From: CAYSPG01 sp964432885
Lineage (GTDB): Bacteria; Bacteroidota; Bacteroidia; AKYH767-A; OLB10
DNA length: 64,000 nt
Reading direction: 5' to 3'
Assembly: GCA_964432885.1 (NCBI GenBank)
Contig: CAYSPG010000019.1
Location: forward strand, 1 to 64,000
The position numbers were made by a program, and so were the translations under genes. Positions 40,368 through 49,846 of this stretch are shown piece after piece. Position 1 is the first letter of the stretch. Every line of letters starts with the position of its first letter. The notes under the pieces are model-generated. The model did not search any database and was not told where the DNA came from. It saw nothing but the letters and a program-made list of their open reading frames with translations.

Positions 40368-43300
40368 ATGAAAAAACTTTTGCTCATAGTAAGTTTTGCA
40401 CTGATGCTTAACAATGCATTAGCTCAATGCATGTTATATCCGGTTCCGTTTTCTGAGAGGGTTCAAAACGCATCTTTGATTGTTGAAGGCACTTTGACTT
40501 CGAAAAGCCATTTATGGAATGCGCAGCAAAATTTTATTTATACAGTAAATCAGGTAACGGTTCACAAAATTTTTAAAGGCGTAACGTTAAACCAAACCAT
40601 TGAAATAATTACAGAAGGTGGCGAAATTGGAAATGTAAAAATTACTGCTGAGCCAAATCTTGAAATTAAAACAGGAGAGTCGGGAATATATTTCCTAAAT
40701 AATGCTACTGCTTTTAACACAGCCCCTAACCAATATGAAACGTATGCATCGGTGCAGGGAATGATAAAGTATAACTCCGAACTTACATCAGCAACCGACC
40801 CGTTTAATCAATATGGATTACCCAACAATGTGTACCAGCAAATAATTTCTTTAACTGGAAATAATTTTCAAAGCATATCTGCATTGCCTGCAGTAACCTC
40901 AACCAGCAATTTTATGCTGGTGCCTCCAACTATTTCAGGCATTGCACCGGCAGTAACTACAGCCGGAACATTTTCAACCGTTACAATTACCGGAACAAAC
41001 TTTGGAGCATCGTATGTAGCAGGCACCAGCAATCTTGAATTTAGGGATGCAAACAATGGAGGTGCCGGATTTATTGCCACCCCCGCCAATCACATTGTAA
41101 GCTGGAACAATACTACCATTCAAGCGTGGGTTCCAACACAGGCCGGTAGTGGAAATATTAGGGTAACAAATAATTTAGGCGAAGCAACCATTTCTGCTGC
41201 AACAATTACTGTAAACTATAACGAAAGCAATGTTAACTCAGGTGGTGTTTATTATCAACCCGACCTGATAAGTGATAACGGCACTGGCGGATACACATGG
41301 CTTTATAACACAACATTTAATGGCAATGCACCGGCAGTAGCCGCATTTGAGCGTGCATTGCAAACATGGCGTTGCGGCACATTGGTAAATTTTAACAGGA
41401 GCGGAACCACTGCTACCAGTTGCCAGGCTTTAGATGGAAACAACATTGTAACCTTTGATGGCTCATGTGCATTGCCTGCAGGTGTGCTTGGTGTTTCGTA
41501 TAGTTATTACTCCAGTTGTGGTAGTGGCGTTTGGTATGTAAACGAAAACGATTTAAAATTCAGAACCAACGGTACGGGTGGAATTAATTGGAATTACGGC
41601 CCTGTTGCAACTGCCGGGGGGCTTTTTGATTTTGAAAGTGTGTGCCTTCACGAACTTGGACATAGCCATCAACTTGGACATACCATTACTCCTGTAACAG
41701 TAATGAATTATGCCATTGGACCAAATACCGACAGGCGTACATTAACTGCCATTAGCGAAGTGGCAGGCGGTAATGATATTTTATCGCGCAGTGTCGTTTT
41801 AAATTCTTGTGGCCCGTCACAAATGATTTTGCTTACAGCAGGCAGTTGTGCCATCAATGCTCCTATTGCAAATTTTTCGGGCACCCCAACAACTGGCTGC
41901 AACTCACTTAACGTAACTTTTACCGATTTAAGTGTAAATACACCAACAACATGGAACTGGTCGTTTCCGGGTGGCACACCTGTTTCCTCAAATTTACAAA
42001 ACCCACCGTTAATTAATTATGCTTCTCCCGGCACTTATACAGTTACACTTACGGTAAGCAATGCATCAGGCTCTGACACTGAAACAAAAACAAATTACAT
42101 TACTGTAAATAATTGTCCTCCTCCCATTGCTGATTTTTCGGCATCGCCTACTGTATTGTGTGCAGGCAGCTATGTGCAGTTTGCCGATTTATCAACCAAC
42201 ACACCAACATCATGGAGCTGGACTTTTGCAGGTGGAACACCTGCTGCTTCTGCACTTCAAAATCCTTTAATACAGTATAATGTACCGGGTGTATATTCGG
42301 TAACACTTACAGCTACCAATCCTTATGGAAATGGAACCATAACAAAAACAAATTACATAACTGTAAATACCTGCCCACCTGCCCCCGTTGCAAATTTTAC
42401 AGGTGCCCCTACAACAATATGTGCAGGCGCTACAGTAAACTTTACCGACCTCTCAACAAATACTCCCACCGGATGGAACTGGACTTTTGGAGGAGGAACA
42501 CCAGCAACATCAATAGCTCAAAATCCATCGGTTGTGTTTAACACTCCGGGTGTTTTTACAATAACACTTACGGCTACCAATAGCGGAGGTTCAAATACGT
42601 TTACACGTTCAAACTATATTACTGTTAATTCATGTGCTCCTCCGGTTTCAAGTTTTGCCGGATATCCAACTACTATTTGTGCAGGGCAATCGGTAAGTTT
42701 TGTTGACCTTTCAACAAATGCTCCTACCTCATGGAGTTGGAGTTTTCCAGGTGGTGTACCTGCAGTATCTGCTTTGCAAAATCCTGTAATAAGCTATGCT
42801 GCAGCAGGAACTTATAATGTTACGCTTACCGCATCAAACGGAAACGGGACTGGTACCACATATACACTAACAAATTATGTAACCGTTAGCAATTGCCCTC
42901 CTGCCGGCTCGGGTTTGGTAGTAAACGATGGCTCTTTTATTTATTTGCAGCCCGGTGCACTCATACATGTAGATGGTGGAGTAATTAATCAGGACAACGG
43001 AGCTAACATAGGTACATGGGATAACAGGGGTAGCGTGCGTGTGCAAGGTGACTGGACAAATAATTCGGTGAGCAATGCATTTATAAATTCAAGCCCTGGC
43101 ATTGTTGAATTATTTGGTGCAAACCAAACCTTAGGCGGAAGCACACAAACAAATTTTTACACCCTTCAATTAACTGGTAGCGGAATTAAAACACAAACCG
43201 TAAATCAACAAGTGGAAGGAACACTTGCGCTTAATGACAGGGAACTTGCCACCCAAGGAAACTTTATGACTGTAGTTAATGCTGCCGTTGGTGCTATAAC

Positions 43301-44387
43301 AAGAACAGGTGCTTTAAATTCAATACCTGTGCAGGGCTTTGTAAGCAGTACTGGAAATGGCCGCTTAATTAGAAATACCAATAGCACAGGGGCTTATTTG
43401 TTTCCAGTTGGCTCATCTACAGTGCCCGCACGTTTTAGACCGGTGGCATTAACACCAGTGGCATCAACCGCTGCAGCATTTGGTGTGCGCATGGTTAACA
43501 GCGACCCTACATTGAGTGGCTATAATCGTTTAACCAAAGAACCCATTCTTGGAACTATTAATGCCAACTGGTTTCAAAAAATAAACCGTACTTCAGGAAC
43601 TGTAAATGCAGCTATCACTATTTATGCTGACGATGTACAGGATGCTATTGCTACATGGCCTACTTTACTTATGACACAGTGGGGCTACAACGCGCCTCCG
43701 GTTTGGTGGAAAAATATTAACGGAACACCTACTGCTGCCGCTTCGCCTGTGTTGGGAAATATTACGCGTTCTGGTTGGAGTGATTTTTCGAACACAGAAA
43801 ACTTTAACATCGCACCGCAATCAAATCCCCTGCCAGTTGATTTATTGAATTTTTCAGGCAAATGCACATCCAATAAAATTAATCTTGTTTGGACTACTGC
43901 CAGCGAGGTTAATAGCGATTACTTTTTAATTGAATCAAGTAATGACGGTAATGCTTTTATTGCTGAACAAAAAATTGCTGCTGCCGGAAATTCAAATTCC
44001 ACATTAGAATATCGTTTTACAAAAAATTCGAACTCCGACATAAATTATTACCGATTAACTCAGGTTGATTTAAACGGAATCTCCACTGTGTATAAACCCA
44101 TAGCTGTAAATTGCCGTATTCAAAACAATAATCAAGCGCTTGTTGATTTGTTTCCAAATCCGGCCAAAGATGTTTTAGTGGCTGGTATAAAAGTAAACAG
44201 CACACAACGCATCAAACTTTCTGTTGTAAATATGCTTGGGCAACTTGTTATAGAAAAAGAATTTGAGCTTGAAAACGGATATCATCAAAAGACTATTGAC
44301 ATTAGCCAGTTAGCAGAAGATGTTTACACAGTTATTATTGACAGCAATGATATAAAAAGCATAAAGCGTTTTGCTCATATAAAATAG
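40368..44387 (+). CDS. Exported metzincin-like metalloprotease with IPT and four PKD domains
   Basis: A 1339-residue surface protein. The signal peptide (ending ALAQ) is followed by an N-terminal domain (to about 180) and an IPT/TIG Ig-like domain (about 185-280, PTISGIAPAVTTAGTFSTVT). A zinc-protease domain has HELGHSHQLGH at 428-438 and Met446 in VMNYAI, matching the HExxHxxGxxH and Met-turn of metzincins. Four PKD domains follow (about 500-840), each with 'DLSTNTPTSWSWTF.GGTPA' and 'GVYSVTLTA.N..G'. A beta-rich region and a T9SS sorting domain (about 1255-1339, LFPNPAKDVLVAGI) end the chain. It probably digests protein at the cell surface or in the medium. Confidence 0.88.
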   Translation: MKKLLLIVSFALMLNNALAQCMLYPVPFSERVQNASLIVEGTLTSKSHLWNAQQNFIYTVNQVTVHKIFKGVTLNQTIEIITEGGEIGNVKITAEPNLEIKTGESGIYFLNNATAFNTAPNQYETYASVQGMIKYNSELTSATDPFNQYGLPNNVYQQIISLTGNNFQSISALPAVTSTSNFMLVPPTISGIAPAVTTAGTFSTVTITGTNFGASYVAGTSNLEFRDANNGGAGFIATPANHIVSWNNTTIQAWVPTQAGSGNIRVTNNLGEATISAATITVNYNESNVNSGGVYYQPDLISDNGTGGYTWLYNTTFNGNAPAVAAFERALQTWRCGTLVNFNRSGTTATSCQALDGNNIVTFDGSCALPAGVLGVSYSYYSSCGSGVWYVNENDLKFRTNGTGGINWNYGPVATAGGLFDFESVCLHELGHSHQLGHTITPVTVMNYAIGPNTDRRTLTAISEVAGGNDILSRSVVLNSCGPSQMILLTAGSCAINAPIANFSGTPTTGCNSLNVTFTDLSVNTPTTWNWSFPGGTPVSSNLQNPPLINYASPGTYTVTLTVSNASGSDTETKTNYITVNNCPPPIADFSASPTVLCAGSYVQFADLSTNTPTSWSWTFAGGTPAASALQNPLIQYNVPGVYSVTLTATNPYGNGTITKTNYITVNTCPPAPVANFTGAPTTICAGATVNFTDLSTNTPTGWNWTFGGGTPATSIAQNPSVVFNTPGVFTITLTATNSGGSNTFTRSNYITVNSCAPPVSSFAGYPTTICAGQSVSFVDLSTNAPTSWSWSFPGGVPAVSALQNPVISYAAAGTYNVTLTASNGNGTGTTYTLTNYVTVSNCPPAGSGLVVNDGSFIYLQPGALIHVDGGVINQDNGANIGTWDNRGSVRVQGDWTNNSVSNAFINSSPGIVELFGANQTLGGSTQTNFYTLQLTGSGIKTQTVNQQVEGTLALNDRELATQGNFMTVVNAAVGAITRTGALNSIPVQGFVSSTGNGRLIRNTNSTGAYLFPVGSSTVPARFRPVALTPVASTAAAFGVRMVNSDPTLSGYNRLTKEPILGTINANWFQKINRTSGTVNAAITIYADDVQDAIATWPTLLMTQWGYNAPPVWWKNINGTPTAAASPVLGNITRSGWSDFSNTENFNIAPQSNPLPVDLLNFSGKCTSNKINLVWTTASEVNSDYFLIESSNDGNAFIAEQKIAAAGNSNSTLEYRFTKNSNSDINYYRLTQVDLNGISTVYKPIAVNCRIQNNNQALVDLFPNPAKDVLVAGIKVNSTQRIKLSVVNMLGQLVIEKEFELENGYHQKTIDISQLAEDVYTVIIDSNDIKSIKRFAHIK

Positions 44388-44400
44388 CCAAACGCTTTAT
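44361..44400 (+). terminator. Possible terminator overlapping the end of the protease gene
   Basis: ATAAAGCGTTT (44361-44371) pairs perfectly with AAACGCTTTAT (44390-44400) around an 18-base loop that includes the stop codon. No strong T-run follows, so termination efficiency is uncertain. It lies between convergent genes. Confidence 0.4.
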
Positions 44401-44420
44401 TCAGGAAAAGCAGTAACGCT

Positions 44421-45290
44421 TTACGAAGCCAATGCAGCCTCTACTTTTTCTTTGTTTATCACAATTTTATTTACCACCCGAGCTACCGGTTTTGCAACTG
44501 GAATTTTAATGGTAGATGGCACCGTTGGTTTGCTAAAAGATAACTTCTTTAGCATTTCGGCAAGTACCATAAACGGAAAAATAAACAACGTTACCACACA
44601 CCTTTTCCATAACCTGCGAGGCTCTTGGGCAAATCGGTATAACCATTCAAAACCTGTGCGTTGAAATATTTTAGGCGCACGCTGAACTTGTCCTGATATT
44701 ACATCAAAGCTACCTCCTACCCCAATAATTACCGGAACGTTTAGTTGCCCTTTAAACAGGTTTAAGTACTTTTCTTTTTTAGGTGAAGGCATAGCTACAA
44801 ATAACACATCGGCTCCGCTGTTTGCAATATCGTTGGCAACGTACTGTGCATTATCTTTATTTAAATACCCATGATGATAACCTGCAATAATTTCGCTGCC
44901 ATACTCATTGGATATTTTTTCAACCATTTTCTCAATTACATGTTCCCTTGCGCCTAAAAAATAAATTTTCAAACCTTGGTCAGGAGCAATGCCTATAAAA
45001 GTGGTCATAAGATCAATGCCGGTAACACGCTCAGGCAATGGCTGGCCAAGCAGGCGCGATGCCCACACCACCGGCTGACCGTCAGGGCTTAACATATCAC
45101 TGTTGTTTATGTCACTCATCAAAACTGCATCCTTTTTCATTTTAATAAGTTTGGATGCATTAATTGAAACGTGATAAAATGGCGTACGAGTTCTTATTGC
45201 CTTTAACATAACGTCAATTGTTTCGTTGGTGGTTAATGACGCAATGGGCAACCCGAATAATCGCCTTACCGGGTAAATAATTTGTTGCAT
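44421..45290 (-). CDS. WecB/TagA/CpsF family glycosyltransferase (GT26)
   Basis: A 289-residue transferase of the family that adds ManNAc(A) or a related sugar to a lipid-linked acceptor early in polysaccharide assembly. Conserved blocks are FYHVSINASKLIKMKKDAV, MLSPDGQPVVWASRLLG, ERVTGIDLMTTFI, PSPKKEKYL, GVGGSFDVISG and the RAPKIFQRTGFEWLYRFAQEPRR signature. The C-terminal 40 residues (KKLSFSKPTVPSTIKIPVAK...) are a Pro/Lys/Val extension beyond the usual end, probably membrane-associating. It is separated from the main polysaccharide locus by about 4.6 kb but may serve it. Confidence 0.92.
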   Translation of the reverse strand: MQQIIYPVRRLFGLPIASLTTNETIDVMLKAIRTRTPFYHVSINASKLIKMKKDAVLMSDINNSDMLSPDGQPVVWASRLLGQPLPERVTGIDLMTTFIGIAPDQGLKIYFLGAREHVIEKMVEKISNEYGSEIIAGYHHGYLNKDNAQYVANDIANSGADVLFVAMPSPKKEKYLNLFKGQLNVPVIIGVGGSFDVISGQVQRAPKIFQRTGFEWLYRFAQEPRRLWKRCVVTLFIFPFMVLAEMLKKLSFSKPTVPSTIKIPVAKPVARVVNKIVINKEKVEAALAS

Positions 45291-45715
45291 TTTCTGTAAA
45301 TGGTTAGTTGTACGCTAAAAAGATGATGGTAAATATGTGTTTTGGTTGTTATTTGAATCCGAAAATTAAAATGTTAAAATAACGAGGCTAAATTATAAAA
45401 ACTTTGTTAAATAACCGATGGATTATTCAGATTTTTTTTCTCCTTTTCGATAGATAATGCGGTTAAACAACCAACATTCTACGCAAACCCAGTAATAGTA
45501 AATGGTGTGGACGATTAAGCTACCAATTAAAGCAATTTTTAATTTTACTTAGCGACTGTTTAACTGTAATTTTTACCGCAAAACCCATTTGTTGAAAACT
45601 CTCTTGCTTCCTTGCCCTATTACGGCCTTATTGTTTATAATTTTATAAAGGATTTATGATGTGTAGTGTTAATTTTGCAATCGATATTAATTCTTAAGAG
45701 AAGAAATAAGCTGGA
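45291..45715. other. 425-bp intergenic region
   Basis: No confident gene. On the minus strand, 45423-45548 is open and reads KLKIALIGSLIVHTIYYYWV followed by a Cys-containing membrane-like stretch and a basic tail, but it has no usable start codon. It may be a decayed small membrane-protein gene. The right end holds the promoter for the UPF0173 gene. The rest is A+T-rich without evident repeats. Confidence 0.4.
45670..45677 (+). promoter_or_regulatory. Bacteroidota -7 promoter element
   Basis: TAATTTTG matches TAnnTTTG and lies 38 bp before the ATG at 45716. No clear -33 TTG at normal spacing. Confidence 0.45.
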
Positions 45716-46399
45716 ATGAAGTTTACTTATTACGGACATGCATGTTTCGAACTGGTTATTGATAAAAAGGTACTGCTGTTCGACCCTTTTATTACTCCCA
45801 ATCCGCTGGCCAAACATATTGACATAAAAAAAATAAAACCACATTACATATTGATTTCTCACGGGCACGAAGACCATATTGCTGATGCGATTTCAATAGC
45901 AATAACGAGTGGCGCCACAGTAATTTCAAATTTCGAAATTATTTCATGGCTTAACAAACAAGGCATTACCAACACCCACCCTATGAATACGGGTGGACAT
46001 TGGTTTTTTGATTTTGGAAAAGTAAAATGTGTTAATGCCATACACAGCAGTTCGTTACCCGATGGCAGTTATGGCGGAAACCCAATGGGGTTTTTAATTG
46101 AATCTGACCAGGGTAATATTTATTATAGTGGCGACACAGCTTTAACCTATGATATGAAGTTAATTGGTGACTATAAAAAAATTGACACCTGCCTTTTTCC
46201 CATTGGCAATAACTTTACTATGGGAGTTGACAATGCAATTATTGCCTCTGAGTTTGTAAAATGCGATAAGGTAATTGGCCTGCACTACGATACTTTTGAG
46301 ATGATTAAAATTGACAAAACCGAAGCCGTAAACAAATTTGCCGCTGTTGGTAAGGAACTTAACTTAATTGAAATAGGAAACTCTATAGAACTGAAATGA
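45716..46399 (+). CDS. UPF0173 family metal-dependent hydrolase
   Basis: A 227-residue metallo-beta-lactamase-fold protein. The metal-binding HGHEDH is at residues 49-54, preceded by the strand FDPFITPNP. Later come IHSSSLPDGSYGGNPMGFLIE, YYSGDTALTYDMKLIG, PIGNNFTMGVDNAI and GLHYDTFEMI, all typical of UPF0173. It binds zinc or manganese; the physiological substrate is unknown. One base separates it from the lipoprotein gene, with which it is probably co-transcribed. Confidence 0.93.
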   Translation: MKFTYYGHACFELVIDKKVLLFDPFITPNPLAKHIDIKKIKPHYILISHGHEDHIADAISIAITSGATVISNFEIISWLNKQGITNTHPMNTGGHWFFDFGKVKCVNAIHSSSLPDGSYGGNPMGFLIESDQGNIYYSGDTALTYDMKLIGDYKKIDTCLFPIGNNFTMGVDNAIIASEFVKCDKVIGLHYDTFEMIKIDKTEAVNKFAAVGKELNLIEIGNSIELK

Positions 46400-46400
46400 A

Positions 46401-46949
46401 ATGAAAACAAAATTGGTCATTACAATTATGCTTGCCCTGGCGGGAATAGTGATTTTTACTTCATCGTGTAAAAAATTAAAATATTACGAGTTTAATGACG
46501 ATGACAAACTCTGGATTGGTGTTTACAGCAAAGGTGAAACCGTGCAGTTTGTTTCAGATTCGGGCGATATTCGCACCTTTAGCGTTTCTTCTTCAACAAG
46601 AGGCTATCGACAAGATGGAAAAAACTATTATTCAGTTTGCGAAGCTACATTACGCTCTACCGACTCATTGGAAAATCGCTATCCGGGAGGTTTTAATGCT
46701 ATGCGCGATGCCGATGGTTTTACTTTTACCCTTTTGTGGCCTCATCATCCAATTCGTACCGAAATTGCATCGCAATCTGCTTCAGCAATGACATTGGGCG
46801 GTGTTACGTATAGCGACATTTTTGTTTCTGACATTACCTCTGCTGCTTTAGATTCGGTTACCAATGTTCAAACAGTTTACTATAGTAAATCAGCAGGTTT
46901 TGTACAGTACAAAGAATTTAACGGACAAACATGGACAAGAAAAAACTAA
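46401..46949 (+). CDS. Hypothetical lipoprotein
   Basis: A 182-residue protein with a lipoprotein signal peptide (IMLALAGIVIFTSSC, lipid-attachment Cys23), followed by a beta-rich domain (KLWIGVYSKGETVQFVSDSG ... TFTLLWPHHPIRTEIAS). The end AGFVQYKEFNGQTWTRKN resembles the C-terminus of many small Bacteroidota lipoproteins of unknown function. Probably periplasmic or outer-membrane anchored. Confidence 0.75.
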   Translation: MKTKLVITIMLALAGIVIFTSSCKKLKYYEFNDDDKLWIGVYSKGETVQFVSDSGDIRTFSVSSSTRGYRQDGKNYYSVCEATLRSTDSLENRYPGGFNAMRDADGFTFTLLWPHHPIRTEIASQSASAMTLGGVTYSDIFVSDITSAALDSVTNVQTVYYSKSAGFVQYKEFNGQTWTRKN

Positions 46950-47006
46950 CTATTAACGTTAATACCCAATCTCCACACATATAAAATCACAAACAGCAAT
47001 CTTATC

Positions 47007-47834
47007 ATGGCAAAAATTATAGCAGTAGCAAATCAAAAAGGCGGAGTTGGAAAAACCACCACAGCCATAAACTTAGCAGCAAGCCTTGCTGTACTTGAGT
47101 ATAAAACACTTTTAATTGATGCCGACCCTCAGGCAAATTCAACATCAGGCACCGGCTTTGACCCACGCAATGTAAAAACCAGCATTTACGAATGTATCAT
47201 TCACGAAGTAAATCCGGCCGACATTATTTTAGAAACAAAAACTCCTAACCTGTACTTGCTTCCGGCACATATTGATTTGGTAGGAGCCGAAATTGAAATG
47301 ATAAACCTCAGCAACAGAGAATTTATGATGAAAGAATCATTGAAAAAAATTGCTGATAATTTTGAATTTATAATCATTGATTGTTCTCCTTCTTTAGGAT
47401 TGGTAACGATTAATTCGCTGTGCGCTTCGAACAGCGTAATTATACCTGTGCAATGTGAATATTTTGCGTTAGAAGGTTTAGGAAAACTATTAAACACCAT
47501 TAAAATTGTTCAAACCCGTTTAAATCCCGATTTAAGCATTGAAGGCATTTTATTAACCATGTACGATTCGCGCACACGCCTTAGCAACCAGGTGGTTGAA
47601 GAAGTAAAAACTCATTTTCAAAACATGGTGTTTCATACCATTGTGCAACGCAATACAAAGCTTGGCGAAGCGCCCAGCTTTGGCGAAACAATAATTATGC
47701 ACGATGCCAGCAGCAAAGGTGCCATCAACTACTTAAACCTTGCACGCGAAATACTCCAAAAAAATAATATGACAGGCATACCTTCAAACGAAAAAATTTT
47801 GCACGCTGCCGGAGTTGAAAAAATGCGTTCGTAA
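47007..47834 (+). CDS. parA: Chromosome-partitioning ATPase ParA
   Basis: A 275-residue MinD/ParA-type ATPase without an N-terminal DNA-binding domain, as in chromosomal ParA/Soj. The deviant Walker A motif KGGVGKTT is at 11-18. LIDADPQANSTSG, IIDCSPSLGLVTINSL and PVQCEYFALEGLGKL follow. It moves ParB-parS complexes, and hence replication origins, along the nucleoid. parB follows after 95 bp. No DUF5683 gene follows parB, unlike in many relatives. Confidence 0.95.
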   Translation: MAKIIAVANQKGGVGKTTTAINLAASLAVLEYKTLLIDADPQANSTSGTGFDPRNVKTSIYECIIHEVNPADIILETKTPNLYLLPAHIDLVGAEIEMINLSNREFMMKESLKKIADNFEFIIIDCSPSLGLVTINSLCASNSVIIPVQCEYFALEGLGKLLNTIKIVQTRLNPDLSIEGILLTMYDSRTRLSNQVVEEVKTHFQNMVFHTIVQRNTKLGEAPSFGETIIMHDASSKGAINYLNLAREILQKNNMTGIPSNEKILHAAGVEKMRS

Positions 47835-47929
47835 ATAACACGTTGAAGTTGCACGAGGATAAAAGAAAAATTAAGAGAACCGATATGTAGAAACTGCTTT
47901 TTGTTTCCTCATTTCAAATTTCCAAACCA

Positions 47930-48823
47930 ATGACTCAAAAAAAATCGGCACTGGGAAAAGGCCTTAGCGCATTGCTTGACTCAGGCAATTTAGCCATACC
48001 ATCATCCGTTGATTTAAACCCGGTAAATGCGAATAGCGCTGTAAGCACCATTGCTATAAGCACCATTGAACCCAACCCTTTTCAGCCTCGTACAGAGTTT
48101 AACGAACAAGAATTGCTTTCGCTTGCCGACTCTATCCGTGTACACGGAATTATTCAGCCTATTACAGTTAGAAAAGTACATGCCGACAGGTTCCAGATTA
48201 TTTCTGGCGAACGCAGGTTTCGTGCTTCGCAGCTTGCGGGCTTGGGCAATATACCTGCTTATGTGCGCATTGCCAACGACCAGGCTATGCTTGAAATGGC
48301 TTTGGTTGAAAACATACAACGCGAAAATTTAAACGCCATTGATATTGCAATAAGCTATAAGCGCCTGATTGATGAGTGCAAACTTTCGCAGGAAGATTTG
48401 GGTGCCCGTGTTGGCAAAGACAGAAGCACTGTTACCAACTATTTGCGCTTATTAAAACTGCCTCCGCAAATTCAGGCTGCTATACGCGATAACAAAATTT
48501 CGATGGGCCATGCGCGTGCAATTATCAATATTGAAAATCCGGTGGCGCAGCTCAAAATATTTTCTGATATTGTTGCAAACGATTTATCGGTGCGTGCGGT
48601 TGAAGAAATTGTACGCGGAACAACCAAAGCCACAAAAAAACAAGCCACCATTACCGAAAAGTTTTTGCGCGGTATGGAATACAAGCATCTTCAAAAAAGG
48701 TTGGAAGATAAATTTGAAACCAAAATTGAAGTAAAGCATCGCAAAAATGGTTCGGGGCAATTGGTGTTTACCTACTTTTCTACCGATGACTTAAACAGGC
48801 TGCTGGATTTGTTGGACGCTTAG
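47930..48823 (+). CDS. parB: Chromosome-partitioning protein ParB
   Basis: A 297-residue centromere-binding protein and CTPase. It has the short basic N-terminus SALGKGLSALLD (ParA-stimulating type), IEPNPFQPRTEFNEQELLSL, the CTP-binding motif GERRFRAS, ENIQRENLNAIDIA, the HTH region LSQEDLGARVGKDRSTVTNY and a C-terminal dimerisation domain. I did not find a clear parS (TGTTNCACGTGAAACA-like) in the window. It ends convergently with the pirin gene. Confidence 0.95.
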   Translation: MTQKKSALGKGLSALLDSGNLAIPSSVDLNPVNANSAVSTIAISTIEPNPFQPRTEFNEQELLSLADSIRVHGIIQPITVRKVHADRFQIISGERRFRASQLAGLGNIPAYVRIANDQAMLEMALVENIQRENLNAIDIAISYKRLIDECKLSQEDLGARVGKDRSTVTNYLRLLKLPPQIQAAIRDNKISMGHARAIINIENPVAQLKIFSDIVANDLSVRAVEEIVRGTTKATKKQATITEKFLRGMEYKHLQKRLEDKFETKIEVKHRKNGSGQLVFTYFSTDDLNRLLDLLDA

Positions 48824-48873
48824 ATTTTAAGTGCTGATTTCTTAACCAGACGTATTTTAATCGAACTTCAAAT

Positions 48874-49755
48874 CTATTCTTCAAGCACACCAAATTTTCC
48901 ATTGTTAAAATCATCATAGGCCTGTATAATTTCTTGTTTGGTATTCATAACAAACGGGCCATAGGGAACGATGGGTTCATTAATTGGCTGCCCACTAAGC
49001 ACCAGCAATATGCTGGTTTCATTTGCCTTTATTAAAATTGTTTCGCCTTCGTTTTTAAACAGCACTAAATTATCGGCAGGCACTGTGTGTTCATTTACTG
49101 TTACATTACCCTCTATAGCAAGTATGGCTGTATTATAATTTTGTGGCAGAGAAAAATTAATTTCAGCATTTTTATTTAGTTTAAGATTGTAAACATGCAT
49201 TGGAGTAAATGTGCTTGCAGCACCTTGCACACCATTAAACTGACCTGCTATTATTTCCACGGTACCATTATTACCTGGCATGGTATAAACGGGAATTTTA
49301 TCTTTTGTTAGTGCCTGATATTTGGGTTTGCTCATTTTATATTTTGCCGGAAGATTAACCCACAACTGAACCATTTGAAAGGCGCCTCCTGCTTTGCTAA
49401 ATTCTTTTTCGTGATACTCTTTATGCAACACACCGCTTGCTGCTGTCATCCATTGCACTTCGCCCGGGGCGATAATACCGCTGTTGCCAGCACTGTCGTG
49501 GTGCGCCACCTTGCCATGATAGGCAATGGTAACTGTTTCGAAACCACGGTGCGGGTGCACGCCCACACCACGTGGATTTTGGCGTGGAGAAAAATCTATT
49601 TTTGAATTATAGTCGAGCAAGAAAAAGGGGCTCATGCGATGCATGCCCATATCATATCCGCTCGGAAAAAAATTGTGAACTCTAAACCCATCTCCTACCA
49701 TGTGTGGAGGAGGTGGTGCAAGCACTTGTTGTACCTGTTTTAATCTTGCATTCAT
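48874..49755 (-). CDS. Pirin family protein
   Basis: A 293-residue bicupin. The iron-binding residues lie in the pirin block VGVHPHRGFETVTIAYHGKVAHHDS. GEVQWMTAASGVLHKEYHE and FQMVQLWVNLP follow, and the C-terminal cupin has INEPIVPYGPFVMNTKQEI. Bacterial pirins often show quercetinase-like activity or bind metabolic enzymes; the role here is unknown. TACTTTTG on the minus strand at 49776-49783 is its likely promoter. Confidence 0.94.
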   Translation of the reverse strand: MNARLKQVQQVLAPPPPHMVGDGFRVHNFFPSGYDMGMHRMSPFFLLDYNSKIDFSPRQNPRGVGVHPHRGFETVTIAYHGKVAHHDSAGNSGIIAPGEVQWMTAASGVLHKEYHEKEFSKAGGAFQMVQLWVNLPAKYKMSKPKYQALTKDKIPVYTMPGNNGTVEIIAGQFNGVQGAASTFTPMHVYNLKLNKNAEINFSLPQNYNTAILAIEGNVTVNEHTVPADNLVLFKNEGETILIKANETSILLVLSGQPINEPIVPYGPFVMNTKQEIIQAYDDFNNGKFGVLEE

Positions 49756-49775
49756 ACTTATTGTTTTTTATCGCA

Positions 49776-49783
49776 CAAAAGTA
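49776..49783 (-). promoter_or_regulatory. Bacteroidota -7 promoter element for the pirin gene
   Basis: The minus strand reads TACTTTTG, a perfect TAnnTTTG match, about 20 bp before the pirin ATG. The -33 part is unclear. Confidence 0.55.
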
Positions 49784-49846
49784 TTTTGGCAATACATGGT
49801 ATGCATTGATGTATGGTAAGAAATTATTGTTGTTGGTTAAAAAAAA

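Noticed and set aside
41860..42900. The four PKD repeats as a DNA-level tandem repeat
   Set aside because: The units are alike as protein but diverged in DNA, as normal for domain repeats; no recent expansion is visible.
45423..45548. Open minus-strand stretch reading KLKIALIGSLIV and a membrane-like tail
   Set aside because: No ATG, GTG or TTG start in a sensible place and no known family. Noted only in the intergenic entry.
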